Positions 34,686-43,761 of a stretch of DNA of 64,000 nucleotides are shown here, piece after piece. Numbering within the stretch: position 1 is the first letter of the stretch; each line of letters begins with the position of its first letter. Under the pieces are notes generated by a model that saw only the letters and a list, made by a program, of their open reading frames with translations, ran no database searches and was not told the origin of the DNA. The position numbers were made by a program, and so were the translations under genes. The DNA lies in NCBI RefSeq assembly GCF_009807095.1, contig NZ_WUCC01000004.1, positions 186,001-250,000 on the forward strand. The letters run 5' to 3'. The DNA is from Rathayibacter sp. VKM Ac-2754 (GTDB lineage: Bacteria > Actinomycetota > Actinomycetes > Actinomycetales > Microbacteriaceae).

Positions 34686-36107
34686 TCAGCGGCAGGCCGT
34701 CAGGTTCGCGACTCCCTCCGACAGCGTGTTCGTGCCGCCCAGCAGCACGACCTTCGTGGCGCCGAGGGTCTTGATGTCGTCGAGCACGGGCTGCGGGACG
34801 CAGTCGGGCTTCACGGTGTAGAGCGGGTTCTTCGTGAAGCCGGCAGCGGCCGCTCCGGAGAGCGCGTCGGGGTAGTTCTCGCCCGTGGCGAGGTAGACCG
34901 TCGACGCGGCCGTGAAGGCGGCGCGGTTGAGCTTCACCGACGTGTCGTAGCGGTCGACGCCTCCGATGCGGGTGGGCGTGATGTTGAACGACGTCTCGAT
35001 ACCGGTGCTCACCGAGAGGGGGTCGCCGGCGATCGTCAGCTTCTTGACGCCGAGGCCCTGCACGAGCGACCGGGTGGTGGGGTCGACGGTGCTGAGTCCG
35101 CCGTTGATCAGGAGGACGGGCGCTCGGACCGAGCCGGCCGCGGCGGCGGCGGCGAGGGCGTCGGGGAACTTCTCGCCGGTGGCGAGCCAGGCCTGCGAGG
35201 AGCCCTTCGGGAAGGCGGCCTCGACGAGCTTGGCGGCGGTGTCGTAGCGGTCGACGCCTCCGATGCGCTGGACCTCACCGGTCTTCGCGTAGGCGGCGAG
35301 CTCGGTCGCGAGGCGCTCGCTGACGCTCAGGTCGGAGCCGACGACGACGATCTTGCTCGGCTTGAGGCGGCGCAGCTCGTCGCGGACCGGCTGCGACATG
35401 GAGTCGCGGTCGACCAGCAGCAGCGGTCCGTTCTGCTTCGCGGCGGCGGGGCCGGCAGCGAGAGCGTCGGGGAAGTTGCCGCCGGTGGCGATGAAGACGA
35501 CGGGCACGTTCGCGGCGAACGTCGCGGCCGAGACCTTCGCGGCGGTGTCCTGGCGGTCGACTCCGGCGATGCGGGTGACGGTCACGGGGCCACCGGTAGT
35601 CGGGGTGGGCGTCGCGGTCGGAGTCACCGTCGGAGTCGCGGTCGGCGTGGCCGTCGGAGTCGCCGTGGGCGTCGCGGTCGCGGTCGGAGTCGCGGTGGGC
35701 GTCGGCGTGGCGGTGCCCGTCGCGGTCGGAGTCGGCGTGGGCGTGCCCCCGCACGACTGCGGGCCGACGCGGTAGGTGTACTGGATGTTCGCGGAGCTCG
35801 CGGCCCAGACCTGCAGGGTGTCGCCCGTCGTGACGGGCACTGGGGCGAAGGTGAACGCGCCACCGGCCGCGGGGACGGTCTTCTGCTCGACGGTGGTGGC
35901 GTTGCGAGCGAGGCCGATGGTGACGGGCTCGGCCGTGGGGTCCGTGGTGCCGGAGACGACCGCGCTGACCGGGACGCCGGCCTCGCAGGTGACGACGGTC
36001 GACGCGGTGGAGGCGGCGGCGGCACTGAGCGCAGGGGTGAGACCCGCGGTGCCGGCGATCAGCGCGACAGCGAGCAGGGCGAGCCGTGAGCGGCGCGGGG
36101 CCTTCAC
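34686..36107 (-). CDS. Cell-wall-binding-repeat-2 protein with Thr-Pro linker
   Basis: The start is GTG at 36107, giving a 473-residue product with a Sec signal ([20 protein letters not shown], then SAAAA). A short beta-rich domain follows, then a (TPT)n linker of about 60 residues that should span the cell wall. The C-terminal 300 residues hold three CWB2 modules marked by [30 protein letters not shown] and [15 protein letters not shown], with NFPDALAAGPAAA-type loops. CWB2 modules bind wall polymers non-covalently. The neighbour at 36474-37988 is a close paralogue with shared promoter and leader. Confidence 0.88.
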   Translation of the reverse strand: MKAPRRSRLALLAVALIAGTAGLTPALSAAAASTASTVVTCEAGVPVSAVVSGTTDPTAEPVTIGLARNATTVEQKTVPAAGGAFTFAPVPVTTGDTLQVWAASSANIQYTYRVGPQSCGGTPTPTPTATGTATPTPTATPTATATPTATPTATPTATPTVTPTATPTPTTGGPVTVTRIAGVDRQDTAAKVSAATFAANVPVVFIATGGNFPDALAAGPAAAKQNGPLLLVDRDSMSQPVRDELRRLKPSKIVVVGSDLSVSERLATELAAYAKTGEVQRIGGVDRYDTAAKLVEAAFPKGSSQAWLATGEKFPDALAAAAAAGSVRAPVLLINGGLSTVDPTTRSLVQGLGVKKLTIAGDPLSVSTGIETSFNITPTRIGGVDRYDTSVKLNRAAFTAASTVYLATGENYPDALSGAAAAGFTKNPLYTVKPDCVPQPVLDDIKTLGATKVVLLGGTNTLSEGVANLTACR

Positions 36108-36142
36108 GGTGCCACCACCGGGGAGGGGAGCAGGCAGGAGAG

Positions 36143-36189
36143 GTGGAGCGATGACGACATCGTGTCGCTTTCTCGAGAGGGCGGATCGG
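36143..36189 (-). promoter_or_regulatory. Conserved 47-base leader block, copy 1
   Basis: This block is identical to 38024-38070 and lies 36 bases upstream of the GTG start of the first cell-wall-binding gene, within the predicted 5' leader. It contains the palindrome CGACATCGTGTCG and the stretch CTTTCTCGAGAGG. Identity over 47 bases outside coding DNA suggests shared control or a recent duplication. Confidence 0.55.
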
Positions 36190-36286
36190 ACCGTCGCCCC
36201 CCTCCAGAGCGGGCCCGACGCTCTACCACGACGCGGCGATGCGACGGGGAGACCGAGGGCCGACACAGGGTGGGAACGGTGCTCGA

Positions 36287-36316
36287 AAGCTAGCGTCACG
36301 CTCCGCGCCTCGGCAA
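36287..36316 (-). promoter_or_regulatory. Predicted promoter of the first cell-wall-binding gene
   Basis: On the minus strand, TTGCCG (36311-36316) and TAGCTT (36287-36292) are 18 bases apart, about 180 bases before the start codon. The paralogue has the same boxes 17 bases apart at the same distance, and both share the flanking CTAGCTTTCGAGCACCG. Confidence 0.55.
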
Positions 36317-36417
36317 TGGGATGCGACGCTGTGTCCCCAAAGGGGGGTGCCGACCGAGGTGACGCGCTGCACGTCAGGCGGGCGGCGGTGGCGCTCCCGC
36401 CGACCGCTGACACGCGA

Positions 36418-36461
36418 AGTCGCCCGAGAGCGCCCCTCTGACAGGGCCCCCTCGGGCGACT
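36418..36461. terminator. Hairpin after the second cell-wall-binding gene
   Basis: AGTCGCCCGAG (36418-36428) pairs perfectly with CTCGGGCGACT (36451-36461), 12 bases past the stop of the gene at 36474. It resembles the hairpin at 34631-34672 in position and inner sequence (CGCCCCTCTGA). Confidence 0.7.
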
Positions 36462-36473
36462 CGGACTACCGGG

Positions 36474-37988
36474 TCAGCTGCAGGCTGTCAGCTTCGCGAC
36501 TCCCTCCGAGAGCGTGGTCGGGCCGCCGAGCAGGACGACCTTCGAGGCGCCGAGGCGCTCGATGTCGTCGAGCACGGGCTGGGGCACGCAGGTGGGCTGC
36601 ACCGTGTAGAGCGGGCTCTTGGTGAAGCCGGCGCTGGTGGCTCCGGCGAGGGCGTCGGGGAAGTTCTCGCCGGTGGCGAGGTAGACCGTCGACGCGGACG
36701 GGAACGCGGCGCGGTTGAGCTGCACCGACGTGTCGTAGCGGTCGATGCCTCCGATGCGGGTCGCGGTCACGGGGAGCGACGCGGCGATGCCGTCGCTGAC
36801 CGAGAGGTTGCTGCCGGCGATCGTCAGCTTCTTGACGCCGAGACCCGAGATGAGGCCGTTCGTGGTGGCGTCGGCGGTACCGAGGCCGCCGTTCACCAGG
36901 AGGACGGGCGCCCTGACGGATCCGGCCGCGGCGGCGGCGGCGAGAGCGTCGGGGAACTTCTCACCGGTGGCGAGCCACGCCTGAGCGGAGCCCTTCGGGA
37001 AGGCGGCCTCGACGAGCTTCGCGGCGGTGTCGTAGCGGTCGACGCCTCCGATGCGCCGGATGTCACCGTTCTTCGTGTACTGGGCGAGGTCGTTCTTGAG
37101 GCTCTCGCTGATGCTCAGCTCCGAACCGACGACGATGATCTTGGTCGGCTTGAGGCGGATCAGCTCGTCGCGGACCGGCTGCGACATGGAGTCGCGGTCG
37201 ACCAGCAGCAGCGGTCCGCTCTGCTTCGCGGCGGCGGGCCCCGCGCTCAGCGCGTCGGGGAAGTTGGCGCCGGTGGCGACGAAGACGACGGGCACGTTCG
37301 TGCCGAACGTCGCCGCCGAGAGCTTCGCGGCGGTGTCCTGACGGTCGACTCCGGCGATGCGCGAGACGGTCACGGGCCCCGCGGTGGCGGTCGGGGTCGG
37401 GGTCGGCGTGGGCGTGGCCGTCGGAGTCGCGGTGGGCGTGGGCGTCGCGGTGGGTGTCGGAGTCGCGGTGGGTGTGGGCGTCGCGGTGGGCGTGGGCGTC
37501 GCGGTCGGGCTGACGGTCGGCGTCGGCGTGGACGTCGGAGTCGCGGTGGGGGTCGACGTGGGAGTCGGCGTGGAGGTCTCCGTCGGAGTCGGAGTCGGAG
37601 TCGGAGTGGGCGCCTCGTCGCACGACGCGTCCGAGACCGTGTACGCGTAACCGACCACCGGCGGGTCGCCGACGACGACCTCGAGCTCGTCACCGGTCTT
37701 GACGGGCACCGGGTCGAAGGCGAAGTTCCCGTCGGTGTCGGTCGGGTTCGCCTGCTCGCCGAGGACGCCGTTGACGACGAGGCCGAGGATCACCGGGTCG
37801 TCGAGGTCGTTGCCGCCCTCGACGGTCCCGGAGACGACCGCGGTGGTCGGGCTGCCGTCGACACAGGTGACATCGGTCGAGGCGAAGTCCTCGGCGGCGG
37901 CGGCGCTGAGCACAGGAGTGAGTCCCGCGGTGCCGGCGATGAGCGCGGCGGCGAGCAGGGCGAGCCGTGAGCGGCGCGGGGCCTTCAC
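36474..37988 (-). CDS. Cell-wall-binding-repeat-2 protein, paralogue
   Basis: The 504-residue product (GTG at 37988) has the same layout as its neighbour: signal ([20 protein letters not shown]), a divergent N-terminal beta-rich domain with Cys ([14 protein letters not shown]), a longer TPT/TAT linker of about 90 residues, and three CWB2 modules ([45 protein letters not shown]). The wall-binding part is much more conserved between the two than the N-terminal domain, so the N-terminal domain is probably the displayed, changing part. It is secreted and non-covalently wall-bound by inference. Confidence 0.88.
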   Translation of the reverse strand: MKAPRRSRLALLAAALIAGTAGLTPVLSAAAAEDFASTDVTCVDGSPTTAVVSGTVEGGNDLDDPVILGLVVNGVLGEQANPTDTDGNFAFDPVPVKTGDELEVVVGDPPVVGYAYTVSDASCDEAPTPTPTPTPTETSTPTPTSTPTATPTSTPTPTVSPTATPTPTATPTPTATPTPTATPTPTATPTATPTPTPTPTATAGPVTVSRIAGVDRQDTAAKLSAATFGTNVPVVFVATGANFPDALSAGPAAAKQSGPLLLVDRDSMSQPVRDELIRLKPTKIIVVGSELSISESLKNDLAQYTKNGDIRRIGGVDRYDTAAKLVEAAFPKGSAQAWLATGEKFPDALAAAAAAGSVRAPVLLVNGGLGTADATTNGLISGLGVKKLTIAGSNLSVSDGIAASLPVTATRIGGIDRYDTSVQLNRAAFPSASTVYLATGENFPDALAGATSAGFTKSPLYTVQPTCVPQPVLDDIERLGASKVVLLGGPTTLSEGVAKLTACS

Positions 37989-38023
37989 AGCGTCACCGCC
38001 GGAGTGGGGAGCGGGCAGGGGAC

Positions 38024-38070
38024 GTGGAGCGATGACGACATCGTGTCGCTTTCTCGAGAGGGCGGATCGG
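38024..38070 (-). promoter_or_regulatory. Conserved 47-base leader block, copy 2
   Basis: Identical to 36143-36189, 36 bases upstream of the start codon of the second cell-wall-binding gene. A further partial copy of its palindrome (GCGACATCGTGTCTC) lies at 38201-38215, upstream of the promoter. Confidence 0.55.
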
Positions 38071-38165
38071 GCCGTCGGCCTCCTCGTCGGCCGGGGCCGT
38101 CGCTCGCGAGGCGCCACGGTGGGACCGGCATGCCGGGAACAGAGAAGGAAGAGGACGGTGCTCGA

Positions 38166-38194
38166 AAGCTAGTGACCCGCTCCGACCCCGGCAA
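38166..38194 (-). promoter_or_regulatory. Predicted promoter of the second cell-wall-binding gene
   Basis: TTGCCG (38189-38194) and TAGCTT (38166-38171) on the minus strand are 17 bases apart and match the boxes before the paralogue. The leader would be about 170 bases. Confidence 0.55.
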
Positions 38195-38284
38195 CAAGCA
38201 GCGACATCGTGTCTCAACCGTCCAGGGGAGGCGATCGACGCTTCCTCGTGAGAGCGCAGGCGAGTCCCGCTCTTCGGGAAGACG

Positions 38285-38874
38285 TCTCGGGAACCGACGA
38301 GCCGACCGGCGAGCTCGACGAGGCGTCGACGGTCGACGTGCTGGAGGCGCTGCGCGGCATCAACCGCCAGCGCGGGGTGACGACGGTGATCGTCACGCAC
38401 GACGCCGGGGTGTCGGAGCACGTGAGCCGCACGGTGCGGATCCGCGACGGCCGCACCTCGACCGAGACGCTGCGGCGCGTGTCGGAGGGCGACGCGGTGC
38501 ACTCGGCCGAGGAGTTCGCGGTGCTCGACCGCTTCGGGCGGCTCCAGCTGCCGGAGGAGTTCACCGGCGCGCTGGGGCTGCGCGACCGGGTGCGGCTCGG
38601 GCTGGAGGCGGACCACATCCGCGTGCAGTCGGGCGTCGCGGCGCCTGCCGCTGCGGCTCCTCCCGCTCTCCCCGAAGCGGACTCGCCCGGCCCTGCCTCT
38701 CTCCCTGAAGCGGACTCGCCCGAGCTCGCTGAAGCGGTCCCGCCGACCCCTGCTGGTCGAGTAGCCGCCGAAGGCGGCGTATCGAGACCCACCTCCCTAC
38801 GACCCTCCCGTCCCACCCCCGATCCCACCCCGCCCCGCCGCCGCGGCCGCCACTCCCTCGGAGACGACTCGTGA
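38285..38874 (+). pseudogene. Truncated ABC ATPase (N-terminal half missing)
   Basis: From about 38285 the frame reads DEPTGELDEASTVDVLEALR and VTTVIVTHDAGVSEHVSRTV, the Walker B and switch regions of a MacB-like ATPase, then an extra domain (EEFAVLDRFGRLQLPEEFTG) and a long Ala/Pro tail. Walker A, Q-loop and signature are gone; upstream is the promoter region of the cell-wall-binding gene. The tail contains a GTCGAGTAGCC repeat at about 38752-38797. Its stop overlaps the start of the next ATPase gene (GTGA), so it was once the first gene of that operon. Confidence 0.75.
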
Positions 38875-39542
38875 CCCCCGTGCTCGACGCCGTCGACCTG
38901 CACCGCGTCTTCGCCACACCGGCCGGCGACGTCGTCGGCTGCGCGGGAGTCTCGCTCTCGGTCGCCGCGGGCGAGCTCGTGGTGGTGCGCGGCGCCTCCG
39001 GAGCGGGCAAGTCGACGCTGCTCTCGATGCTGGCGACGGTCGACCGGCCGACGAGCGGGCAGGTGCTGATCGACGGTGCCGACGCCGCCGGGCTCGACGA
39101 GCGCCGGCGGGCGGAGCTGCGGCGGAGCGCCCTGGGCATCGTCTTCCAGGACTTCGCACTGCTCGAGGACCTCACCGCGCGCGAGAACGTCGAGCTGCCG
39201 CTGCGCCTCCTCCGCACCGACCCCGCCGAGCGCGACGAGCGGGTGACGGAGGCGCTCGCCGCGGTCGCGCTCGACGAGCAGGGCGACCAGCGGCCCGACC
39301 AGCTCTCGGGCGGGCAGCGTCAGCGGGTCGCGATCGCCCGCGCGCTCGTCGGCCGCCCGCGCCTGCTGATCGCCGACGAGCCGACGGCGCAGCTCGACAG
39401 CGTCACGGCGACGCGCGTGATCGCCCTGCTGGTCGCCTCCGTGCGCGAGGGCCGTCTCGCCGCGGTCGTCGCGACCCACGACCCGGCGTTCGCCGACCGC
39501 GCCGACCGCGTGCTCACGCTGCGCGACGGGCGGGCGCGCTGA
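38871..39542 (+). CDS. ABC transporter ATP-binding protein, LolD/MacB type
   Basis: The 223-residue ATPase (GTG at 38871) has Walker A GASGAGKST, Q-loop LGIVFQDFALLEDL, signature LSGGQRQR, Walker B LLIADEPT and the switch His in VVATHDP. It would normally energise an FtsX-type permease, but no permease gene lies next to it; the partner ATPase upstream is truncated. It may be a leftover or may serve a permease elsewhere. The next gene is on the opposite strand. Confidence 0.88.
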   Translation: MTPVLDAVDLHRVFATPAGDVVGCAGVSLSVAAGELVVVRGASGAGKSTLLSMLATVDRPTSGQVLIDGADAAGLDERRRAELRRSALGIVFQDFALLEDLTARENVELPLRLLRTDPAERDERVTEALAAVALDEQGDQRPDQLSGGQRQRVAIARALVGRPRLLIADEPTAQLDSVTATRVIALLVASVREGRLAAVVATHDPAFADRADRVLTLRDGRAR

Positions 39543-39545
39543 GAG

Positions 39546-40199
39546 TCACCCCGCGGCGACCCACGAGATCAGCCGACGCAGGATCTCGCGGTGCTCGGGC
39601 GAGTCGAACGACCGCGCGTCGTGGCCCAGAGCGTCGTAGGCGGCCCGGCCGCGGCCGTCGGCGGCCTCGCGCAGCCAGACGAGCGGATGCCGTACCCCGT
39701 CGTGCTCGTGGGTGACCAGCACCTGCACATCAGCGGCCACGCGGAGGAACGAGTACCGCTCGTCGTTCAGCGAGAAGTCCGCCAGATCGGCGACGAGCGG
39801 ATACTCCTCGACCGTCACGACGGTGTCGCCCTGCTCGGGGTGCATCGAGACGCCCTCGACCCACCGCCCGCCGAGGGTGCGCTCCCACTCGTCCGACTCG
39901 GTGAAGCTCGTCGCGGAGGAGTGCAGCGCGAGCAGCGGCCGGCCGCTCCGGAGGTAGCGGGTGAGGCCGGCCGCGGGTGACGGCTCCCCGTCGCGGGGCT
40001 GCCCGACGTTGACGACGAGGAGATCGGGCAGGTGCTCGAGCGCGGCGAGAGCGTCGTCGACGTCGGGCGCGATCTCGACGTCGTAGCCCGCCTCCTCGAC
40101 GATCCCGGCGAGGGCCCTCGAGGTCTCGGCGAACGGGTGCCACGGATCGGCGTACCGACCGACACCTGAGAGGAGGAGGGCTGATCGGCGTCGAGTCAT
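39546..40199 (-). CDS. ThuA-like protein
   Basis: The 217-residue product (ATG at 40199, after AGGAGG nearby) begins MTRRRSALLLSGVGRYADPW and has the class-I-glutamine-amidotransferase-like fold of ThuA: LPDLLVVNVGQPRDGEPS, RPLLALHSSATSFTESDEWE, GGRWVEGVSMHPEQG and GRAAYDALGHDARSF. ThuA family members act in disaccharide (trehalose-type) oxidation pathways. No partner dehydrogenase is adjacent, so the substrate is unknown. Confidence 0.82.
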   Translation of the reverse strand: MTRRRSALLLSGVGRYADPWHPFAETSRALAGIVEEAGYDVEIAPDVDDALAALEHLPDLLVVNVGQPRDGEPSPAAGLTRYLRSGRPLLALHSSATSFTESDEWERTLGGRWVEGVSMHPEQGDTVVTVEEYPLVADLADFSLNDERYSFLRVAADVQVLVTHEHDGVRHPLVWLREAADGRGRAAYDALGHDARSFDSPEHREILRRLISWVAAG

Positions 40200-40257
40200 G
40201 GCCTCATCCTGACGCACGCGTTGCGGGATCCCGGGGGATGCGTGCCACGCTGGCCGG

Positions 40258-40680
40258 ATGGATCTCGAGGTGCGGCCGGACCTGGTCATCCCCGCGCCCG
40301 AGCTGCAGTGGAGGTTCTCGCGCTCCTCCGGCCCGGGCGGGCAGCACGTCAACACCTCCGACAGCCGGGTGCAGCTCACCTGGAACGTCATGGAGTCGAC
40401 GGCTCTCACCGACGAGCAGCGGATGCGCGTCCTCCAGCACCTCGCTCAGCGCCTCGTCGCGGGTGCGGTGACGGTGACGGTGCAGAGGGAGCGGTCGCAG
40501 CTGCGCAACCGCGAGATCGCCCTCGACCGTCTCCGGGAGCTCGTGAGCGCCGCGCTGGCGCCTCCGGGCCCGACGCGCCGCCCGACCCGCCCGACCCGAG
40601 GCTCGGGCCGCCGCCACCTCGCGGCCAAGCAGCAGCGCTCGGCGACGAAGCAGCAGCGGAGGCGCCCGACGGCGGAGTAG
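40258..40680 (+). CDS. arfB: Peptidyl-tRNA hydrolase ArfB (ribosome rescue)
   Basis: The 140-residue product has SSGPGGQHVNTSDSRVQLTW, carrying the GGQ motif (about 27-29) that hydrolyses peptidyl-tRNA, as in release factors and ArfB/YaeJ. The C-terminal tail is highly basic (KQQRSATKQQRRRPT), the part that enters the empty mRNA channel of stalled ribosomes. Length and layout fit ArfB well. It is divergent from the ThuA-like gene. Confidence 0.93.
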   Translation: MDLEVRPDLVIPAPELQWRFSRSSGPGGQHVNTSDSRVQLTWNVMESTALTDEQRMRVLQHLAQRLVAGAVTVTVQRERSQLRNREIALDRLRELVSAALAPPGPTRRPTRPTRGSGRRHLAAKQQRSATKQQRRRPTAE

Positions 40681-40754
40681 CGGGCGGGAACGGACACGCG
40701 GTGCCTCCGGCGCCGGCGCAGAGCGGGGAAGAGGCCGACGTTCGCAGGGAGGCG

Positions 40755-41008
40755 GGTCTCGATACGCCCCTGCGGGGCTGCGGGCTCGACCAGCCTGCTT
40801 GCGGGTGTCTCTTCCCAGTAGACCCACCAGCGTCAGAAGAACAGGTCGGAAGTCACCCTGCAGGTGTGGCGGCACGCTGTTGATCGAGTAGCCCGCGCAG
40901 CGGGCGTATCGAGATCCACCGATGTCAGAAGTCCAGGTCGGAAGCCTGATCGACTGGCGGACGCGGGTCTCGATACGCCCCTCCGGGGCTGCGGGCTCGA
41001 CCAGCATG
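40755..41008. repeat. Three copies of the GTCGAGTAGCC repeat
   Basis: One inverted half-unit lies at 40755-40797 and an opposed pair at 40879-41008, separated by short unique DNA. They fill the 346-base gap between arfB and the acetyltransferase gene; no gene is seen in it. Confidence 0.75.
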
Positions 41009-41026
41009 CAGGGCGGCCGGACCGAG

Positions 41027-41497
41027 TCAGCGCAGCGGCTTCCGCATCCGGAAGTTCGTCAGTGCGACCCCCGCTCGCACCGGATGCTGCTCGGCGACCA
41101 CGGTGAACCCGCGGCTCTCGAAGAACGGGCGCGCCGTGATACTGACGTCGGCCGACAGCTCGGCGGCGTCCGACTGCCGGGCGAGTGACTCCGCGTGCTC
41201 GAGGAGGCGGGTCGCCACTCCCCGCCGGAGGAACCGCGGCGAGACGAACATCATGTCGATGCAGCCGGAGGGGGCGACGTCCGAGAAGCCGACGACGGCG
41301 CCTCCGCTCTCGATCACGAAGGCGCGGCGGGCCTGCATCGCCGTGTGCCAGGCCGAGACATCGCGGTCGTCGGCGCGCGCCCACGCGCGGATCTGCTCGG
41401 GCGAGTAGTCGGCGGCGGCGGTCTCGGTCACCGCCGCGAGGAACACCTCGAGCGTCGCGGCGGCGTCGGACGCCCGGTACTCGCGCAGGATCTCCAC
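41027..41497 (-). CDS. GNAT family N-acetyltransferase
   Basis: The 156-residue product starts at GTG 41497 (VEILREYRASDAAATLEVFL). It has SPEQIRAWA, typical of the YafP-like GNAT subgroup, the acetyl-CoA loop FLRRGVATRLLEHAESLA, and the closing FFESRGFTVVAEQHPVRAGV. It transfers an acetyl group to an unknown amine or amino-acid substrate in the cytoplasm. A long hairpin repeat lies directly upstream. Confidence 0.85.
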   Translation of the reverse strand: MEILREYRASDAAATLEVFLAAVTETAAADYSPEQIRAWARADDRDVSAWHTAMQARRAFVIESGGAVVGFSDVAPSGCIDMMFVSPRFLRRGVATRLLEHAESLARQSDAAELSADVSITARPFFESRGFTVVAEQHPVRAGVALTNFRMRKPLR

Positions 41498-41514
41498 GGG
41501 CTCATCCTCGCAGC

Positions 41515-41589
41515 GTGCACAACCGAGGGTGAGACGGCGGACAGGCCCCTCCAGGAGCACGTTCCGGCGTCTCACCCTCGGTCGTGCAC
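41515..41589. repeat. 22-base inverted repeat with 31-base loop
   Basis: The left arm 41515-41536 (GTGCACAACCGAGGGTGAGA and CG) is complementary to 41568-41589 except for one base. Design and arm ends match the hairpin at 5866-5935. It lies between the convergent ends of no gene; the acetyltransferase start is 18 bases away. Confidence 0.75.
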
Positions 41590-41677
41590 GCCGAGGGCCG
41601 TCGACAGGAGCGCCCGCCGTCACGATCGTGACGACGGGCGCTCCTCGACTCTGCTGCGGGTCAGGCTCTGCTGCGGG

Positions 41678-42805
41678 TCAGAGCGTCTGCGCGAACGGGT
41701 CGAAGTCGACCGGCACGGCAGGCACGGTCGGCACCGTGCTGTCGAGAGCGACGAACTCGCCGCTCTCGGCCGACTCCTGAGCCGAGAGCATGACGTCGAG
41801 CACGTGGTAGGCGAGCTCGCCCGTGGCCACGTGCGGACGGTCCTCCGCGATGGCGCGGACCATGTCGAGCAGGCCGAGGCCGCGGCCGACGACCGTGCCC
41901 TTCTGCTCGATCTCGGTCCACTCCTGCTCGCCCCAGGCGCCGTCGGCGATCGCGGTGGGCGCCTTCACGAACGCGGTGCGCCCCTCGAACTGGTTCGGGT
42001 CGGGGATGACGATCGACCCTTCCGTGCCGTGGATCTCGAAGACGCCGTGGCGCTCGAGGGCGGAGTCGAAGCTCAGCAGGCTCGACGCCTGCTGACCCGC
42101 GGCGAACGAGGTGAGCACCTGCAGCGAGGTGGGGACCTCCACCGGGAACGTCGTCCCGGCATCCGGCCCGGAGCGGATGACGCGCTCCTCGAGCTTCTTG
42201 CGCCCGAGGGCCGCGACCCGCTGGACCGGTCCGAAGAGGCTGACGAGCCCGGTGAAGTAGTACGGACCCATGTCGAGCAGCGGGCCGGCGCCCTGGGCGA
42301 AGAGGAACGCCGGGCTCGGGTGCCACAGGTCGGGGCCGACGGTCTGGAAGGTGGTGGACGCGAACATCGGCTCGCCGATGACACCCTCCGCGATGGCGCG
42401 CTTGGCGGTCTGGAAGCCCGGGCCGAGGACCGTGTCGGGCGCGTTGCCCACGCGGAGCCCCTTCGCGGCGGCGTCCTCGAGCAGCTTCGCCGCTCCGGCG
42501 CGATCGAGGCCGAGCGGCTTCTCGCTCCAGACGTGCTTGCCCGCGGCGATCGCGGCGGCCGAGACCTCGATGTGCGCAGCGGGGATCGTCAGGTTGACGA
42601 CGACCTGCACGTCGGGGTGGGCGAGGACGTCCTCGGCGGAGCCCCAGGCGGGGACGCCGTGCTTCTCGGCCTGGCTCTTCGCCCGGTCGAGCAGCAGGTC
42701 GCCGACGACGAGGACCTCGACGTCGGGGAAGGACTTGAGGTTCTCGAGGTAGGTGTCGCTGATGACGCCGACGCCGATGACGCCGATTCCGATGGGGCCG
42801 CTCAC
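41678..42805 (-). CDS. Gfo/Idh/MocA family oxidoreductase
   Basis: The 375-residue product starts at GTG 42805, overlapping the upstream stop (GTGA). It has the Rossmann start IGIGVIGVGVISDTYLENLK, then VVVNLTIPAAHIEVS and GKHVWSEKPLGLDRAGA with the catalytic Lys. The substrate domain contains GPLLDMGPYYFTGLVSLFG. It likely oxidises a sugar or inositol-type compound with NAD(P). It is coupled to the isomerase gene and lies in the same direction as the MFS transporter, forming a sugar-use operon. Confidence 0.9.
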   Translation of the reverse strand: MSGPIGIGVIGVGVISDTYLENLKSFPDVEVLVVGDLLLDRAKSQAEKHGVPAWGSAEDVLAHPDVQVVVNLTIPAAHIEVSAAAIAAGKHVWSEKPLGLDRAGAAKLLEDAAAKGLRVGNAPDTVLGPGFQTAKRAIAEGVIGEPMFASTTFQTVGPDLWHPSPAFLFAQGAGPLLDMGPYYFTGLVSLFGPVQRVAALGRKKLEERVIRSGPDAGTTFPVEVPTSLQVLTSFAAGQQASSLLSFDSALERHGVFEIHGTEGSIVIPDPNQFEGRTAFVKAPTAIADGAWGEQEWTEIEQKGTVVGRGLGLLDMVRAIAEDRPHVATGELAYHVLDVMLSAQESAESGEFVALDSTVPTVPAVPVDFDPFAQTL

Positions 42806-43629
42806 GCTGCGTACCCGCCCTTCACGAGGAAGTCGTAGCTCGCCCGGATGTCCTCGAAGACGTCGCCGGGGGCGTTGTCGTACTCGATGACGGCGTACTC
42901 GATCGCGCCCTCGCCGGCCTGGAGCGCGGCGACCAGCGGCACGTCGCCCTCGCCGGGGCGGCGCTGGTCGAGGGTGTCGGAGCCGAACGCGGCGGCGCCC
43001 GGGGCGAAGGGGTTCTCGGCCGGAGCGACGCCGTCCTTGACGTGCACGGCGACGAGGCGCTTGCCGAGTCGCGAGACGAGAGCTGTGGCGTCCTGGCCGC
43101 CGGTGAGCGCCCAGAACAGGTCGAGCTCGATCTGGACGCGCTCGTCGGTGAGCGCGATGAAGCGCTCGTAGGCGGTCTGCCCGTCGAAGGAGGCGATGAA
43201 CTCCTGCGCGTGGTTGTGGTACCCGACCGTGAGGCCGAAGGTCGCGGCGACCTCGGCGGCCTTGTTGAGTCGGTCGGCGATGTCGGCGACCCCGTCCTCG
43301 GTCAGCCAGCGCTCGGCCGGGACCATGGGATCGATGACGAGGGTGATGCCGATCTGCGCGGCGGCCTCGAAGACGACCTCCGGAGCGGGCGTCGGGATGG
43401 AGCCGTCGGGAGTCCAGAGCGAGTCCGAGAGCAGGGGAGCGTGGCCGGTCGGCGAGGCCAGACCGCTCGCGTCGAGAGCGGCGCGGATCTCGGCGGGGCG
43501 GCGGACGAAGTCGAACGCCTCGACGTTCTTGAGGCCGATGGCCGCGAGCTTGTCGAGCGACCCGTTCGGGTCGTCGGTGAATTCTTTCGCCAGCGTGTAG
43601 AGCTGGACGGAGGCGGCGGGAAGAGCCAT
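42802..43629 (-). CDS. Sugar phosphate isomerase/epimerase (TIM barrel)
   Basis: The 275-residue protein (ATG at 43629) belongs to the AP-endonuclease-2-like TIM-barrel family: ASVQLYTLAKEFTDDPNGSL, GLKNVEAFDF, TVGYHNHAQEF, VQIELDLFWALTGG and VAVHVKDGV, with the metal-site Glu, Asp and His of the family (EAFDF, YHNH, ELDLFW, HVKD). It probably isomerises a keto or aldo sugar for the adjacent oxidoreductase. The next gene overlaps its stop. Confidence 0.88.
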   Translation of the reverse strand: MALPAASVQLYTLAKEFTDDPNGSLDKLAAIGLKNVEAFDFVRRPAEIRAALDASGLASPTGHAPLLSDSLWTPDGSIPTPAPEVVFEAAAQIGITLVIDPMVPAERWLTEDGVADIADRLNKAAEVAATFGLTVGYHNHAQEFIASFDGQTAYERFIALTDERVQIELDLFWALTGGQDATALVSRLGKRLVAVHVKDGVAPAENPFAPGAAAFGSDTLDQRRPGEGDVPLVAALQAGEGAIEYAVIEYDNAPGDVFEDIRASYDFLVKGGYAA

Positions 43630-43761
43630 GGTCTGTGTCGCTTTCGATCGGTGGAGAGAGGGAGAGAGCGGGAGTCGGATCGGCCCGTGCCCTCGCACGT
43701 GCCGACCCCGGGCCGGAGTCCGACCTGTCTGGTCTACCGGACTTTCGTGACCGAACCCGGT

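Noticed and set aside
35580-35760. Short tandem repeat tract that might be a CRISPR-like array or microsatellite
   Set aside because: It encodes the Thr-Pro linker of the wall-binding protein; units are codon-sized and have no spacers.
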